A stretch of 24,929 nt of DNA from Acidimicrobiaceae bacterium (GTDB lineage: Bacteria; Actinomycetota; Acidimicrobiia; Acidimicrobiales; Acidimicrobiaceae). Below, piece by piece: positions 16,292-24,617 of this stretch. How positions within the stretch are numbered: position 1 is the stretch's first letter; the number at the start of each line of letters is the position of its first letter. Made by a program: the position numbers and the translations under genes. Location: assembly GCA_013044365.1 (NCBI GenBank), contig JABEUP010000028.1, positions 1 to 24,929 on the forward strand. The letters are read 5' to 3'. The notes under the pieces were generated by a model, which did not search any database, was not told where the DNA came from, and was given only the letters and a program-made list of their open reading frames with translations.

Positions 16292-17713
16292 TCATACCAT
16301 CTTGAACGTATCAAATGAACCCATTAGAAAAGGTTTTGGGTCAACTCCCAGGATTTTATCGAACATAGTCGCATACACGGTACGAAAGTCTGTCGTAAAA
16401 ACCAGATTCCCAAGTTGGAGACGGCCGAGATCACATGGCTCGCCATAGAAACCCCCAGTCACCGCGGGACCCACTATGAAAACGTCGTTGGCCCAGCCGT
16501 GATCCGTACCCTGGCTGGAGTTTACCGAAACGCGTCTTCCGAATTCTGTATAAATCATCACTACGATACCGTTCCCATCTGGAGTATTTGCCATCGCGTC
16601 CACAAACGCGGTAACAGCGACATCTAGCTCGCCAAGCAACTTCTCCTGGGTTGGCATTTGGCCCACATGGGTGTCGAACCCGCCAAGCTCTACGCTATAA
16701 ACCTGTGGCGTGGCGCCGGCGAGTATCAGATTAGCGACGATACTCAGTTGAGTAGCCAACACATTAGAAGCAGATTGTCCTCCGCCTCCATTTGCGATGG
16801 CTAGGGCCGCTCCGCCGTTTGCGGTGAGACTGCTTGGGTTGGCATCTTTCAAATGCAACGGGTCACTCGACGCGGTACTGGACAAAGTGGAGCCCATTTG
16901 TATACTCAACTGGATCAAATTGTGACTCGCTGCTGCTGCTTCAGCTAAAAGGTGCGGCTGACCCGAACTCAGCTGGGCCAGTGCGGAATAAAGCAGCTGC
17001 TCGGTAGAATCGCCCGGAAGCACTAAAGTTCCCGGAGGAATTGCCGCACCCTGAACCTTCTCGCCGGTAAGCAGGGTAGGCATCGTGGGTCCGATGCTCA
17101 CTGCACTAAGCGGCGACGAATTCGTAGCATCCAGCCAGCGCCCCAACCAACCAGTGCTCACAGGATTACCGACCACCCCGCTCTGCCAAATATCCATTGA
17201 TTCGAAATGGCTGTAATTGGGGTTGGCAAAACCAACGCCTTGGACTATTGCAAGCTGTTTGGAGTCCCAAAGTTTCTTAAATCCAGTCATACTGGGATGA
17301 AGTCCGTATCCGTTGTTAAGAGGAATAACCTTCGCGGAATCGATTGCAAGAGAACCCCGAGCGGATGCGTAAATCGACGACTGATAGGGAATTACGGTAT
17401 TAAGTCCATCGTTGCCACCATAAAGGGTGACCAGGACTAGGGGCCTTTTTCTTACAACCGGTTTCGATGGAGAAGTGGACTTGAGTTGACTAGCCGATTT
17501 GACAGGTGAATGAAAAAAACTCTCCCAAAGTTTAGGGCCCAGAGCTCCCGCCAGGACGCCTGCAGCGCCAAAACCACCGGCCAACTCCAGAAATTTCCTT
17601 CGATCGAGTCCCGAACCCCCGCTTACACCGGTGGAGGTTCCTTCGCTTGCAGTCGGGGGCAGATCTTGTGTCTCATCCATCCTCCAAATATCGTCATTTT
17701 CTGAGTCACTCAT
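16292..17713 (-). CDS. DUF1501 family protein with Tat signal
   Basis: The 473-residue protein has a twin-arginine export signal, LDRRKFLELAGG (Arg38-Arg39), followed by a hydrophobic stretch to about residue 60. It should therefore be folded and then exported, possibly with a cofactor. The core matches DUF1501, an alkaline-phosphatase-like fold: VTLYGGNDGLNTVIP, GYGLHPSMTGFKKLW, AIVQGVGFANPNYSHF, SMDIWQSG, YTEFGRRVSVNSSQGTDHGW. The enzymatic activity of the family is not established. A GAGGT lies six bases before the ATG, nine bases after the DUF1800 stop, so the two are one operon. The pairing of DUF1800 with DUF1501 is common across bacteria and implies a shared complex or pathway. Confidence 0.92.
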   Translation of the reverse strand: MSDSENDDIWRMDETQDLPPTASEGTSTGVSGGSGLDRRKFLELAGGFGAAGVLAGALGPKLWESFFHSPVKSASQLKSTSPSKPVVRKRPLVLVTLYGGNDGLNTVIPYQSSIYASARGSLAIDSAKVIPLNNGYGLHPSMTGFKKLWDSKQLAIVQGVGFANPNYSHFESMDIWQSGVVGNPVSTGWLGRWLDATNSSPLSAVSIGPTMPTLLTGEKVQGAAIPPGTLVLPGDSTEQLLYSALAQLSSGQPHLLAEAAAASHNLIQLSIQMGSTLSSTASSDPLHLKDANPSSLTANGGAALAIANGGGGQSASNVLATQLSIVANLILAGATPQVYSVELGGFDTHVGQMPTQEKLLGELDVAVTAFVDAMANTPDGNGIVVMIYTEFGRRVSVNSSQGTDHGWANDVFIVGPAVTGGFYGEPCDLGRLQLGNLVFTTDFRTVYATMFDKILGVDPKPFLMGSFDTFKMV

Positions 17714-17722
17714 AACTACACC

Positions 17723-19042
17723 TCAATTGGCTACGTATTCGGGCGAGACTAAGGCCATGGACACAAGTGTGTGAGGATTTGCCACTGCATCTTTGAGGGT
17801 TGAGCCCGACGAGGAGGACCAACTTTGGATAGAAAGCATTTCCGAAACGGCATCAACTCTTGAAGCAACCGGGGAATCCGCAACAGGTGAAATATCGCCC
17901 GCGAGCGATAGCCAGTGTGCGAATCTCCATCTGGCCAAAGCCGACGAAGTCGATAGCCAATACTCGTTTTGCGGCCATCCGCCAACACTTGGAGGATCAA
18001 ACAAAACCTGCCCCAAACTATTTAGTACACTGCTCAGAGGGGGCTTACTTGGAGGAATTCGGGCAGGTGAAACCCGTAATGCTCTAAGTGCCCCAATTAC
18101 ATATTCCACGGGTTGTTTGATAAGGCCGGAAGCTGAACCAGCCGAAAGAAAGTTCGGATGCCGAAACACTGCACGCAGAAGATTTGCCATATTCCTATCT
18201 TTCGCGTAGGCGGAGGCCAACTCAGCCACCAGGGGATCTGTCGGCTTTATCGGATATGCAAATCGGCTCCAGACCGATGCAACTACGAATTTCGCACTTG
18301 GCTCAGAGTTGGTAACGATATTGATTACCTCTTGCCCGGTCGTAACACCCTGGTGGCCCAGGAAGGTCTGCGGCAAATTACTGTGCAGCCTTGGCGCGAT
18401 CGCAAACTCCCCTGTTTGATTATTCAGGTGCCATCCGGTAAACGCAAAGGCGGCTGCCCTGACATCGTATTCAGAATAGCTGCCAATACCCATGGTGAAA
18501 CGTTCCATTAGTTCCCTAGCGAAATTCTCATTTGGATCCGGCAAGCGATCTGTTCCCGCATCCAACCAGATAAGCATGGCCGGATCAGTCGAGACTGCGG
18601 TTGTCAATTGTGTAAAATCACCACTTCCAAAACTTCGAAAGATTTGATTCTGACGATACATGTAGACGGGATAGATAACTTTTGATATAGCGGTTGGAAA
18701 GTGACAGTGCAGAAAAAAGGTGAGCTTTTCCCTAAGTGGATTGTTGGTTGCCACCATTCGCATTATCCACCAGTTGGTAATTGCAGTCCGCTCATCAGAG
18801 AGTGTTTTATAAAAAGCCTGTCTTGCTTCGGGTGTATTCAATGCGCCAGGCTTGTAAAAAGGCGGCTGCAATAACGTCGGCGTAGGAATGGCATCAGCTC
18901 CTGAATCCGGCTGCTGCAATCCACTCACGAGTTTATTTACCATGCCGTTGTAACCCAATGCTGCCGCCTGAGCAAGTTCGGTCGGGGTTGCGCCAAAACC
19001 CGCCCTTCGGTACAACAAAGCTAACGCAGACAACATGTCCAT
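17723..19042 (-). CDS. DUF1800 family protein
   Basis: The 439-residue protein begins almost directly with LLYRRAGFGATPTELAQA, the family opening. It continues with REKLTFFLHCHFPTA, a variant of the usual FWHNHF motif, then NENFARELMERFTMG, AFTGWHLN, and FDPPSVGGWPQNEYWLS near the end. No signal peptide precedes the domain. DUF1800 proteins have no proven activity; their fixed pairing with DUF1501 suggests joint action in the envelope, perhaps by co-transport with the Tat-signalled partner. The ATG at 19040-19042 has no good ribosome site; a second ATG two codons later is equally possible. It is the first gene of the pair. Confidence 0.92.
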   Translation of the reverse strand: MDMLSALALLYRRAGFGATPTELAQAAALGYNGMVNKLVSGLQQPDSGADAIPTPTLLQPPFYKPGALNTPEARQAFYKTLSDERTAITNWWIMRMVATNNPLREKLTFFLHCHFPTAISKVIYPVYMYRQNQIFRSFGSGDFTQLTTAVSTDPAMLIWLDAGTDRLPDPNENFARELMERFTMGIGSYSEYDVRAAAFAFTGWHLNNQTGEFAIAPRLHSNLPQTFLGHQGVTTGQEVINIVTNSEPSAKFVVASVWSRFAYPIKPTDPLVAELASAYAKDRNMANLLRAVFRHPNFLSAGSASGLIKQPVEYVIGALRALRVSPARIPPSKPPLSSVLNSLGQVLFDPPSVGGWPQNEYWLSTSSALARWRFAHWLSLAGDISPVADSPVASRVDAVSEMLSIQSWSSSSGSTLKDAVANPHTLVSMALVSPEYVAN

Positions 19043-19344
19043 TAGAACTTAATGCCCCCGCTCTGACAATGGGAGGGGTGATCCGCCCCACGAGAAATAA
19101 TAGGCATCATAAAATTCGAACAACCCTAGGAATTGATAAATATTTGTTGAGAAAATCCGGCCGGGAAAATTGGAAACAGCCTGTTACAAAATGTCAGCCA
19201 AGGAGCACCGGCGAGTACGCACTTGGGCTTTACCCGCAGTTTTAGTTAATAGCCAAGAAATTATGATATTTTTGCCGACCAAATAATTCACAGCAATTTA
19301 ACAGAGAGAACCGACGACTAAACCTGAAATCGTTGCGCAAAAGG
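19043..19344. other. Intergenic region, nothing firm
   Basis: This 302-base gap separates the DUF1800 start from the end of the small zinc-motif gene, both on the minus strand. It must carry the promoter of the DUF1800/DUF1501 pair. I see only a TTGTTC and a TATTAT on the minus strand with a short 15-base spacer, too weak to call. There is no RNA gene or convincing repeat. Confidence 0.5.
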
Positions 19345-19539
19345 CTAAAAACTTGGACTCGAGTGTCTGCCGGGATCGAACTCCTCTTCGTCTTCGACCT
19401 CTTCTACCGCGGCTAAGCACCATGACGCATGACCACGCTGGGAATCACCGCCGCATTCAACACACTTTTCAACCGGAAAGTTAAATGCGCGCTTGGCTTG
19501 TCTTGCTTCTTCGTATCGCCTATGACGTCCCTTTTTCAC
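19345..19539 (-). CDS. Small protein with C-x2-C...H-x3-C zinc-type motif
   Basis: The 64-residue protein has a basic N-terminus (KKGRHRRYEEARQAKRA), then CVECGGDSQRGHASWC with spacing C-x2-C-x7-H-x3-C, which could bind zinc, and an acidic tail rich in Glu. The start is GTG at 19537-19539 with AGGAG six bases upstream, strong evidence that it is translated. Function is unknown. From memory, similar short proteins occur in Acidimicrobiia, but I cannot confirm that here. The basic-to-acidic layout with a metal knuckle would suit binding to nucleic acid or a protein partner. Confidence 0.65.
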   Translation of the reverse strand: MKKGRHRRYEEARQAKRAFNFPVEKCVECGGDSQRGHASWCLAAVEEVEDEEEFDPGRHSSPSF

Positions 19540-19927
19540 AAGCCACTCCTAGGTGAAGACGGTTAAGACCCACCAAAATCTATCGAGTCACCGATTTAAT
19601 TTTCTGATGCGAGATGCCCAAAACCATGGTCGGTGCACATGACTATTCGTTGCTTCACATCCATTGTAACGTAATTACAGAACTCTCTACCCTGCACCTA
19701 CTAGGTATTTTCACTTCTAGCACGCAAATTTGGCACCTTGTAAGTTCCAAAATCAACTCAATGTAATAAAACTGTTGGGCTCCCCAAGTTATCGCCAATA
19801 TATGCATTGAATTTCAGCTTCAAACGAAATCAACCCGGTCCGGGTAATACAGTTAGACTTCTTTCGTCTTCTGAGTTCTAGCCCGCGGACAACCATCAGA
19901 TCCGTAAAAGCTCTAAGCTATATATCT
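19540..19927. other. Divergent intergenic region between two small genes
   Basis: This 388-base gap lies between the GTG of the zinc-motif gene and the ATG of a small plus-strand gene. It holds TGTAA-N5-TTACA (19665-19679) and the palindrome ACCCGG-T-CCGGGT (19833-19845). Either could be a protein-binding site or small hairpin. No tRNA, riboswitch or ORF of note was found. Confidence 0.5.
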
Positions 19928-20152
19928 ATGAGCAATGATTTCGATCCCACGGCCATGATTGCGCGCTTTCAGGAACGGTCAAAAGCGGTAAAGAACAGGG
20001 GAATCCCACCGGTGGAGGGTCCCGAGCGGAGAGCCTTCATTGAAAGAGCAAAGGTCGATTTTATGGACTATGCAATGCTCGGCGACGCTAAGGCTGAGTT
20101 GGTTGACGGTATTCTTACTCTTACAATCGACCTGAGAAGCGAAAACAGCTAG
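19928..20152 (+). CDS. Small conserved-looking hypothetical protein
   Basis: The 74-residue protein starts SNDFDPTAMIARFQERSKAV, continues with a helix rich in charged residues, GPERRAFIERAKVDFMDYAM, and ends in what looks like a beta hairpin, AKAELVDGILTLTIDLRS. It has no membrane segment or cysteine. Function is unknown. The amphipathic pattern and good codon use suggest a real protein. The ATG lacks a ribosome site and follows an A/T-rich TATATA closely, so a short or absent leader is possible. Its stop codon overlaps that of rnd on the other strand. Confidence 0.6.
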   Translation: MSNDFDPTAMIARFQERSKAVKNRGIPPVEGPERRAFIERAKVDFMDYAMLGDAKAELVDGILTLTIDLRSENS

Positions 20153-21342
20153 TTCTTCAATGTGTAACGAATTCGGGACCTGACTTCGAGCTCCAGTTCT
20201 CCGTCGGCACTCACCGCCAACGCGAGTTCACCATTTGCCATCTTGGTAATCGGGTCACCTAACACCTCATTGCGCCATCCCGTAGAGATCCTGGAATCCT
20301 TGTCACCGTTCAAAAATCCCGCTATGTCAGTCCTGGTGGCAAGGAGCAACGGATCAATCTTTATAGACTGGGCGAGTTGGGATACCCAGATTACCGCAAG
20401 ACTGGCAATAGGCTTGAGCCTCTTATCGGAGTCCTCGATCGCCGGCAGGCAGAGATCCCCATCCGGCATCGATCTTCCCCGCTTAATAATCTCCAATATC
20501 TCCCCGTCAATACCCTGCGAAAGAAAACGGGATTCAACACCCCGCAAAGAGGACAATGCTTCAAAAGTCTTGGGCATATCTTGAGAAATGACCGCAATTG
20601 CAAGATCTGATAATACATAGCGAACGGGGATATCAAGCCTCGCAGCCCGCAGTTCCCGCCACTCCGCCAGCGACTGGGCTACCTTTCTTGAATCACCTTT
20701 GAGATGCCGGCATTCCTTTATTTTCCACCAAGCTCTGTTCATGGGAATCCCACTGCGGTCCCTGTCAAGTAATATCTTTGATTCGTCCCAAGCCCATTGC
20801 AAGCGGCCCATAGCAACCAGTTGGTTCTCGATCGCGGCCTTAAGGGAAAGTAGATTTGCCACATCTGATGACGCATAACGCAGCTGGCTTTCGCTCAGAG
20901 GTCTCTTTGTCCAGTCTGTAAGACGGTCCCCTTTTGGGATGGCTATACCTAGCAACCGTTCGCTTAGAACTGCAAGCGACGGGTTCGAAAATCCGATGAA
21001 GCCAGCCGCCAACTGGGTATCGAAGATCGACTGAGGCAAAGATCCAACAACTCTTGCGAGTATATCCAGGTCCTGTATGCCGGCATGAAGAACCACGGTT
21101 GCCGGACCGCTGAATACGGAGTCCAAAACATTCAAATCCAGTGCAAAAGGATCGAGCAGAGCCACCTTGCCGTTCCAGGCAATCTGTAATAGGGCAAGCT
21201 TTGGATAATAAGTCTTCTCCCGATGGAACTCAGTATCCAGGGCAATCTCGCCGGCGCAATAAAACTCTTCGCTAAGTTCTTCTAATTTGGTCTGTCTGTC
21301 AACCCAGATCCATTCACCAGATTCTTCGCTGTTGCTGCGCAT
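20149..21342 (-). CDS. rnd: Ribonuclease D (3'-5' exonuclease with HRDC domain)
   Basis: RNase D trims 3' ends of tRNA and other stable RNA precursors. The 397-residue protein has the DEDDy catalytic set: Asp36 and Glu38 in ALDTEFHRE, Asp91 in LHAGIQDLDIL, and Tyr156 with Asp160 in RYASSDVANLL. An HRDC-type helical domain follows at about 210-290 and a second helical domain at the C-terminus, the layout of full RNase D. The ATG at 21340-21342 has GGAAGG ten bases upstream. It is convergent with the 74-residue gene, and the two stops share four bases. tyrS lies upstream on the same strand across a 218-base gap. Confidence 0.92.
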   Translation of the reverse strand: MRSNSEESGEWIWVDRQTKLEELSEEFYCAGEIALDTEFHREKTYYPKLALLQIAWNGKVALLDPFALDLNVLDSVFSGPATVVLHAGIQDLDILARVVGSLPQSIFDTQLAAGFIGFSNPSLAVLSERLLGIAIPKGDRLTDWTKRPLSESQLRYASSDVANLLSLKAAIENQLVAMGRLQWAWDESKILLDRDRSGIPMNRAWWKIKECRHLKGDSRKVAQSLAEWRELRAARLDIPVRYVLSDLAIAVISQDMPKTFEALSSLRGVESRFLSQGIDGEILEIIKRGRSMPDGDLCLPAIEDSDKRLKPIASLAVIWVSQLAQSIKIDPLLLATRTDIAGFLNGDKDSRISTGWRNEVLGDPITKMANGELALAVSADGELELEVRSRIRYTLKN

Positions 21343-21472
21343 TCGAGTTCAACCTTCCAATGCTCTAAAACTGGATTATTCTTCTCTTCCGCAGACTAGA
21401 AGCACGCGCAATTCTTGATAGCCAAGGCAAGCTTCTACAAAGAGCGAAGCGTCAATCTCTGCTGGTAGCGTT

Positions 21473-21535
21473 TAGACGTCTACTATCCAAAATGGATAGC
21501 CCGAAAATTACTGTTATCCAAAACTCCATTAACAG
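21473..21535. repeat. Cluster of short palindromes between tyrS and rnd
   Basis: In order: TAGACGTCTA (21473-21482), immediately CTATCCA-AAA-TGGATAG (21483-21499, 7-bp arms), then CTGTTA (21511-21516) pairing with TAACAG (21530-21535). TATCCAAAA occurs twice, at 21484-21492 and 21515-21523, 31 bases apart, about three helical turns. The last hairpin lies 26 bases past the tyrS stop and is followed on the minus strand by AATTTT, so it may end tyrS. The first two could be an operator for rnd. Confidence 0.45.
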
Positions 21536-21560
21536 GCTACCGCGAAATCCGGAACGCCCA

Positions 21561-22838
21561 TTAATTCAGCACTCGTACGACAACGTAGTCCTTCTTTCCA
21601 CGCCTAAGCAGTAATACCCCACCAGCTATTAGATCCCTGGTGTGGACGTTGATTTCCGAATTGGCAATGCGGACATTGTTCAGATAGGCGCCACCTTGGG
21701 CAATCACCTTGCGCGATTCTGACTTTGACTTTACCAAGCCGGCGTCAAAGAACAGATCGACAAGGCTTACTCCATCAGCTAACGAATTGGCACTGACTTT
21801 GTATGTCGGGGCATCCTCAATTGCAAGCTCCAAGATATCCTCTGATAGACCAAGGATCTCCTCGGAAAATAATGCCCGTGATGCTGTTTGAACCTTATTG
21901 GTTATCTCCGGACCGTGCACCAAATCAGTCACAGCGCGAGCCAGAGCACTTTGCGCCAAACGTTTGCTGGGAGTACGAGCAGTGGCTAAATCCAAATCGG
22001 CAAGTTCATCATTGCCAAGCCAGGTAAATAATCGGAGATAGCCCCCGACTACTTCGTCCTCCGCCCGCAAGAAGAACTGGTAGAACTGGTATGGAGAGGT
22101 TTTTGAGGGGTCAATCCATACTGTGGCTGATTCGCTCTTCCCAAATTTTGTGCCGTCAGCCTTCAGCACCAACGGAGTGGTCAAACCATAGGCGACCTTC
22201 TGTCGCACCCTTCGAATTAACTCGATCCCTGATGTGATGTTTCCCCATTGGTCTGATGCCCCCATCTGAAGTTGGCAATTGTGGTTGTCAAACAAATGGA
22301 GAAAATCGTAGGACTGCAGGAGCATGTAAGAAAACTCAGTGTAAGAGATACCCTGTTCCCGTTCACTTAACCGCGACCTCACTGAATCCTTAGTCACCAT
22401 CTGATTGACGCTGAAGTGCTTACCCACCTCTCTTAAAAAATCAACCAGTGAGATCTTTTCCAACCAGTCGGCATTATTCAAAACCATGGCGGAACTTGAG
22501 CCGCTGTCAAAATCAAGGAACCTGGAAAGTTGGTTCTGGATCTTGGAAAGATTTTCCGACAGACCGTCAGAGTTTAGTAGATTGCGCTCTTCGCTCTTGC
22601 CAGAGGGATCGCCGATCAAACCAGTTGCTCCACCCGCAACTGCGATCGGCCTGTGACCAAATTCCTGGAGTCGCCTCAGATTAAAGATTTGGACAAGGTG
22701 ACCGACGTGCAAAGAATCGGCAGTTGGATCAAAACCGATGTAAGCGCTGATTGACGGGCCATCCAGAATCGCGGCGATCCTGTCATCGGTCACCTGGGCT
22801 ATCAAACCACGGCTGCTCAATTCCTCAAAAAGACCCAC
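21561..22838 (-). CDS. tyrS: Tyrosyl-tRNA synthetase
   Basis: This enzyme attaches tyrosine to tRNA-Tyr. In the 425-residue protein the class I signatures are AYIGFDPTADSLHVGHL (HVGH at about 44-47) and KFGKS (about 231-235), with LQMGASDQWGNI in the tyrosine pocket. The last ~60 residues, with SKSESRKVIAQGGAYLNN, are an S4 RNA-binding domain. I place the start at GTG (22836-22838): an AGGAG lies five bases upstream and the protein then opens GLFEELSSRGLIAQ as relatives do. The ATG at 22851-22853, five codons earlier, has only a weak GAG. tyrS follows menD closely, so the two are probably co-transcribed. No T-box leader is visible. Confidence 0.95.
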   Translation of the reverse strand: MGLFEELSSRGLIAQVTDDRIAAILDGPSISAYIGFDPTADSLHVGHLVQIFNLRRLQEFGHRPIAVAGGATGLIGDPSGKSEERNLLNSDGLSENLSKIQNQLSRFLDFDSGSSSAMVLNNADWLEKISLVDFLREVGKHFSVNQMVTKDSVRSRLSEREQGISYTEFSYMLLQSYDFLHLFDNHNCQLQMGASDQWGNITSGIELIRRVRQKVAYGLTTPLVLKADGTKFGKSESATVWIDPSKTSPYQFYQFFLRAEDEVVGGYLRLFTWLGNDELADLDLATARTPSKRLAQSALARAVTDLVHGPEITNKVQTASRALFSEEILGLSEDILELAIEDAPTYKVSANSLADGVSLVDLFFDAGLVKSKSESRKVIAQGGAYLNNVRIANSEINVHTRDLIAGGVLLLRRGKKDYVVVRVLN

Positions 22839-22860
22839 GCCTACTCCTGGCATTCAAACT

Positions 22861-24579
22861 CTAAATTCCTTGCACACCCAGCGTAACCTCGCCTCGGCGC
22901 TTTCCTTCGTCAAAGGCGGCCTGATGTAACGCAACATTTTCCGTACGATCTGACCTTACAATAATTAACCGTACCCCTCCCTGTTCCCTGAAAACCCCAA
23001 GCTCGGCTCTAAAAGTGGTAAGGTCGTCGATTACCCGGGTGTATAACCCAAAACCCCTTCCAATTGCCTCCAAATCCCCCGGTTGAGGAGTGGCAAACAA
23101 CCTCTCATACTGGGAAGGTTCCAAAGAAACCGGACGAGGCAGAAAGGAAAATATCCCGCCTCCGGAATTGTCGGTAACGCAAATAAACAAATTCAAACCA
23201 CTGCCAGAAATACTTGAAAGTGATCCCAGATCATGTCGGAGTGCAAGATCGCCGATTAATAACAGTGATCTACCATGCGGATTTTTCCTTTGGTGTGCCC
23301 TAGCCGCACCGTGAAAGCTGGAAACAACCCCGTCAATTCCGTTCACTCCTCGATTGGAATACACCTTTGGCTGGATTTCACATAACGGTGCGAACCATTC
23401 CAGATCGCGTATAGGCATCGAAGAAGAGGAAAAAATCATGTCCGATGCGTTGGCGAAACTAAATATTTCTGCCGCTACAAGCGGATCACTTAGATCTTTG
23501 CCAATAGAGTCCCAGATTCCCTGATTTGCAACCCGATCAAGCTCCCTGAGCTTTTCAAGATAGGCATTCGGATGCCCAACGGAACCAAGCCGGGAGAAGA
23601 AGGATGCAACTGAACCAAAATAGAAATCGCTTACTATATTTTGCGGATCCCTCCAATACCAGGCATTGGAGACTCTCACAATCCTGGCGCCGCCCTGCGC
23701 CGCCTGAGCAACAAAGCCGTTCACGGTGCGAGACGCAAGGTCACTTCCCAATAAAACGATGGCAGCAGGCAAAATCAATTCTCTGATCTTTTCAGACCGG
23801 AGAAAAGCCTCAAAACTTCCCATAGAACACTCAGATGCCCACCTGAAACCCGAGTTTGGTCCCGCCAATACCGGCCAGCCCAACTGGGCACACTTGGCAA
23901 CTACCTCTGAGTCAACACTTTGATCCGACTCTCCGGCAACCACCATCCCACGGCCAGTACTGGCGAGATCCTCGAAAAGCTTCAAGCTCGAATTAAAATG
24001 GACCTGATACCAGGATTTATGTAACATTCTGGCGGGCGTAATCTCAGGATTATCCTCGACCAGAGGCTCCCTAAAAGCCAGATTGAGATGCACCGGCCCT
24101 TTCCCGAATGGATTCGACACCGCCTCGTGAAATACTCTCGATGCCAATCCGCGCCAGTGTGCCTTATTCACCTGGTCAGGGATTGAGGGCGAGGAACGGA
24201 AAAGCACCACATCAGAAAAGAGTTCCTCCTGTTCCATGGTCTGAGCCGCCCCGAATTTGTGAGCCTCCAATGGCCGATCGGCGGTCAATACAATCATTGG
24301 AACACCGCCATGATAGGCCTCCGTCACGCTTGGCCTCAAATTCGCAGCCGCAGTACCTGAGGTGGTGAGCACTACAGTTGGAAGGCCACTCACCTTTGAA
24401 AGACCTAAGGCATAAAAACCGGCGGAGCGCTCGTCCAAAACCACATGAGTTGATATCTTGGTGCTGTGTCCCAACGCCACTGCCATTGGTCCGGACCTTG
24501 ACCCAGGCGAAATGACTGCATCGGTTACACCTGCTAATTCCCATTCGCTAACTAAGCTGAGTGCAAATCCAAGATTCAT
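22861..24579 (-). CDS. menD: MenD, SEPHCHC synthase (menaquinone synthesis)
   Basis: MenD joins isochorismate and 2-oxoglutarate, releasing CO2, in the classical menaquinone pathway; it uses thiamine diphosphate and Mg2+. The 572-residue protein has VISPGSRSGPMAVAL (about 23-37), the ThDP-activating glutamate in LDERSAGFYALG (Glu50), LTTSGTAAANLRPSVTEAYH, and the C-terminal cofactor region GDLALRHDLGSL followed by TDNSGGGIFSFLPRP. Length is normal. I chose the ATG at 24577-24579, preceded by GGGAAGAG; a TTG at 24592-24594 would add five residues. It is divergent from a menH-like gene, fitting a menaquinone locus, and needs the cofactor whose last step is made by thiL in this window. Confidence 0.95.
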   Translation of the reverse strand: MNLGFALSLVSEWELAGVTDAVISPGSRSGPMAVALGHSTKISTHVVLDERSAGFYALGLSKVSGLPTVVLTTSGTAAANLRPSVTEAYHGGVPMIVLTADRPLEAHKFGAAQTMEQEELFSDVVLFRSSPSIPDQVNKAHWRGLASRVFHEAVSNPFGKGPVHLNLAFREPLVEDNPEITPARMLHKSWYQVHFNSSLKLFEDLASTGRGMVVAGESDQSVDSEVVAKCAQLGWPVLAGPNSGFRWASECSMGSFEAFLRSEKIRELILPAAIVLLGSDLASRTVNGFVAQAAQGGARIVRVSNAWYWRDPQNIVSDFYFGSVASFFSRLGSVGHPNAYLEKLRELDRVANQGIWDSIGKDLSDPLVAAEIFSFANASDMIFSSSSMPIRDLEWFAPLCEIQPKVYSNRGVNGIDGVVSSFHGAARAHQRKNPHGRSLLLIGDLALRHDLGSLSSISGSGLNLFICVTDNSGGGIFSFLPRPVSLEPSQYERLFATPQPGDLEAIGRGFGLYTRVIDDLTTFRAELGVFREQGGVRLIIVRSDRTENVALHQAAFDEGKRRGEVTLGVQGI

Positions 24580-24617
24580 TGTCTCTCTTCCCAACGGAGT
24601 CCCTAAAGCGATCCTAA

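Noticed and set aside
21440..21500. tRNA-like stretch (TGGTAG resembling a D-arm)
   Set aside because: No T-arm sequence, acceptor stem or anticodon arm can be formed; short palindromes explain the structure better.
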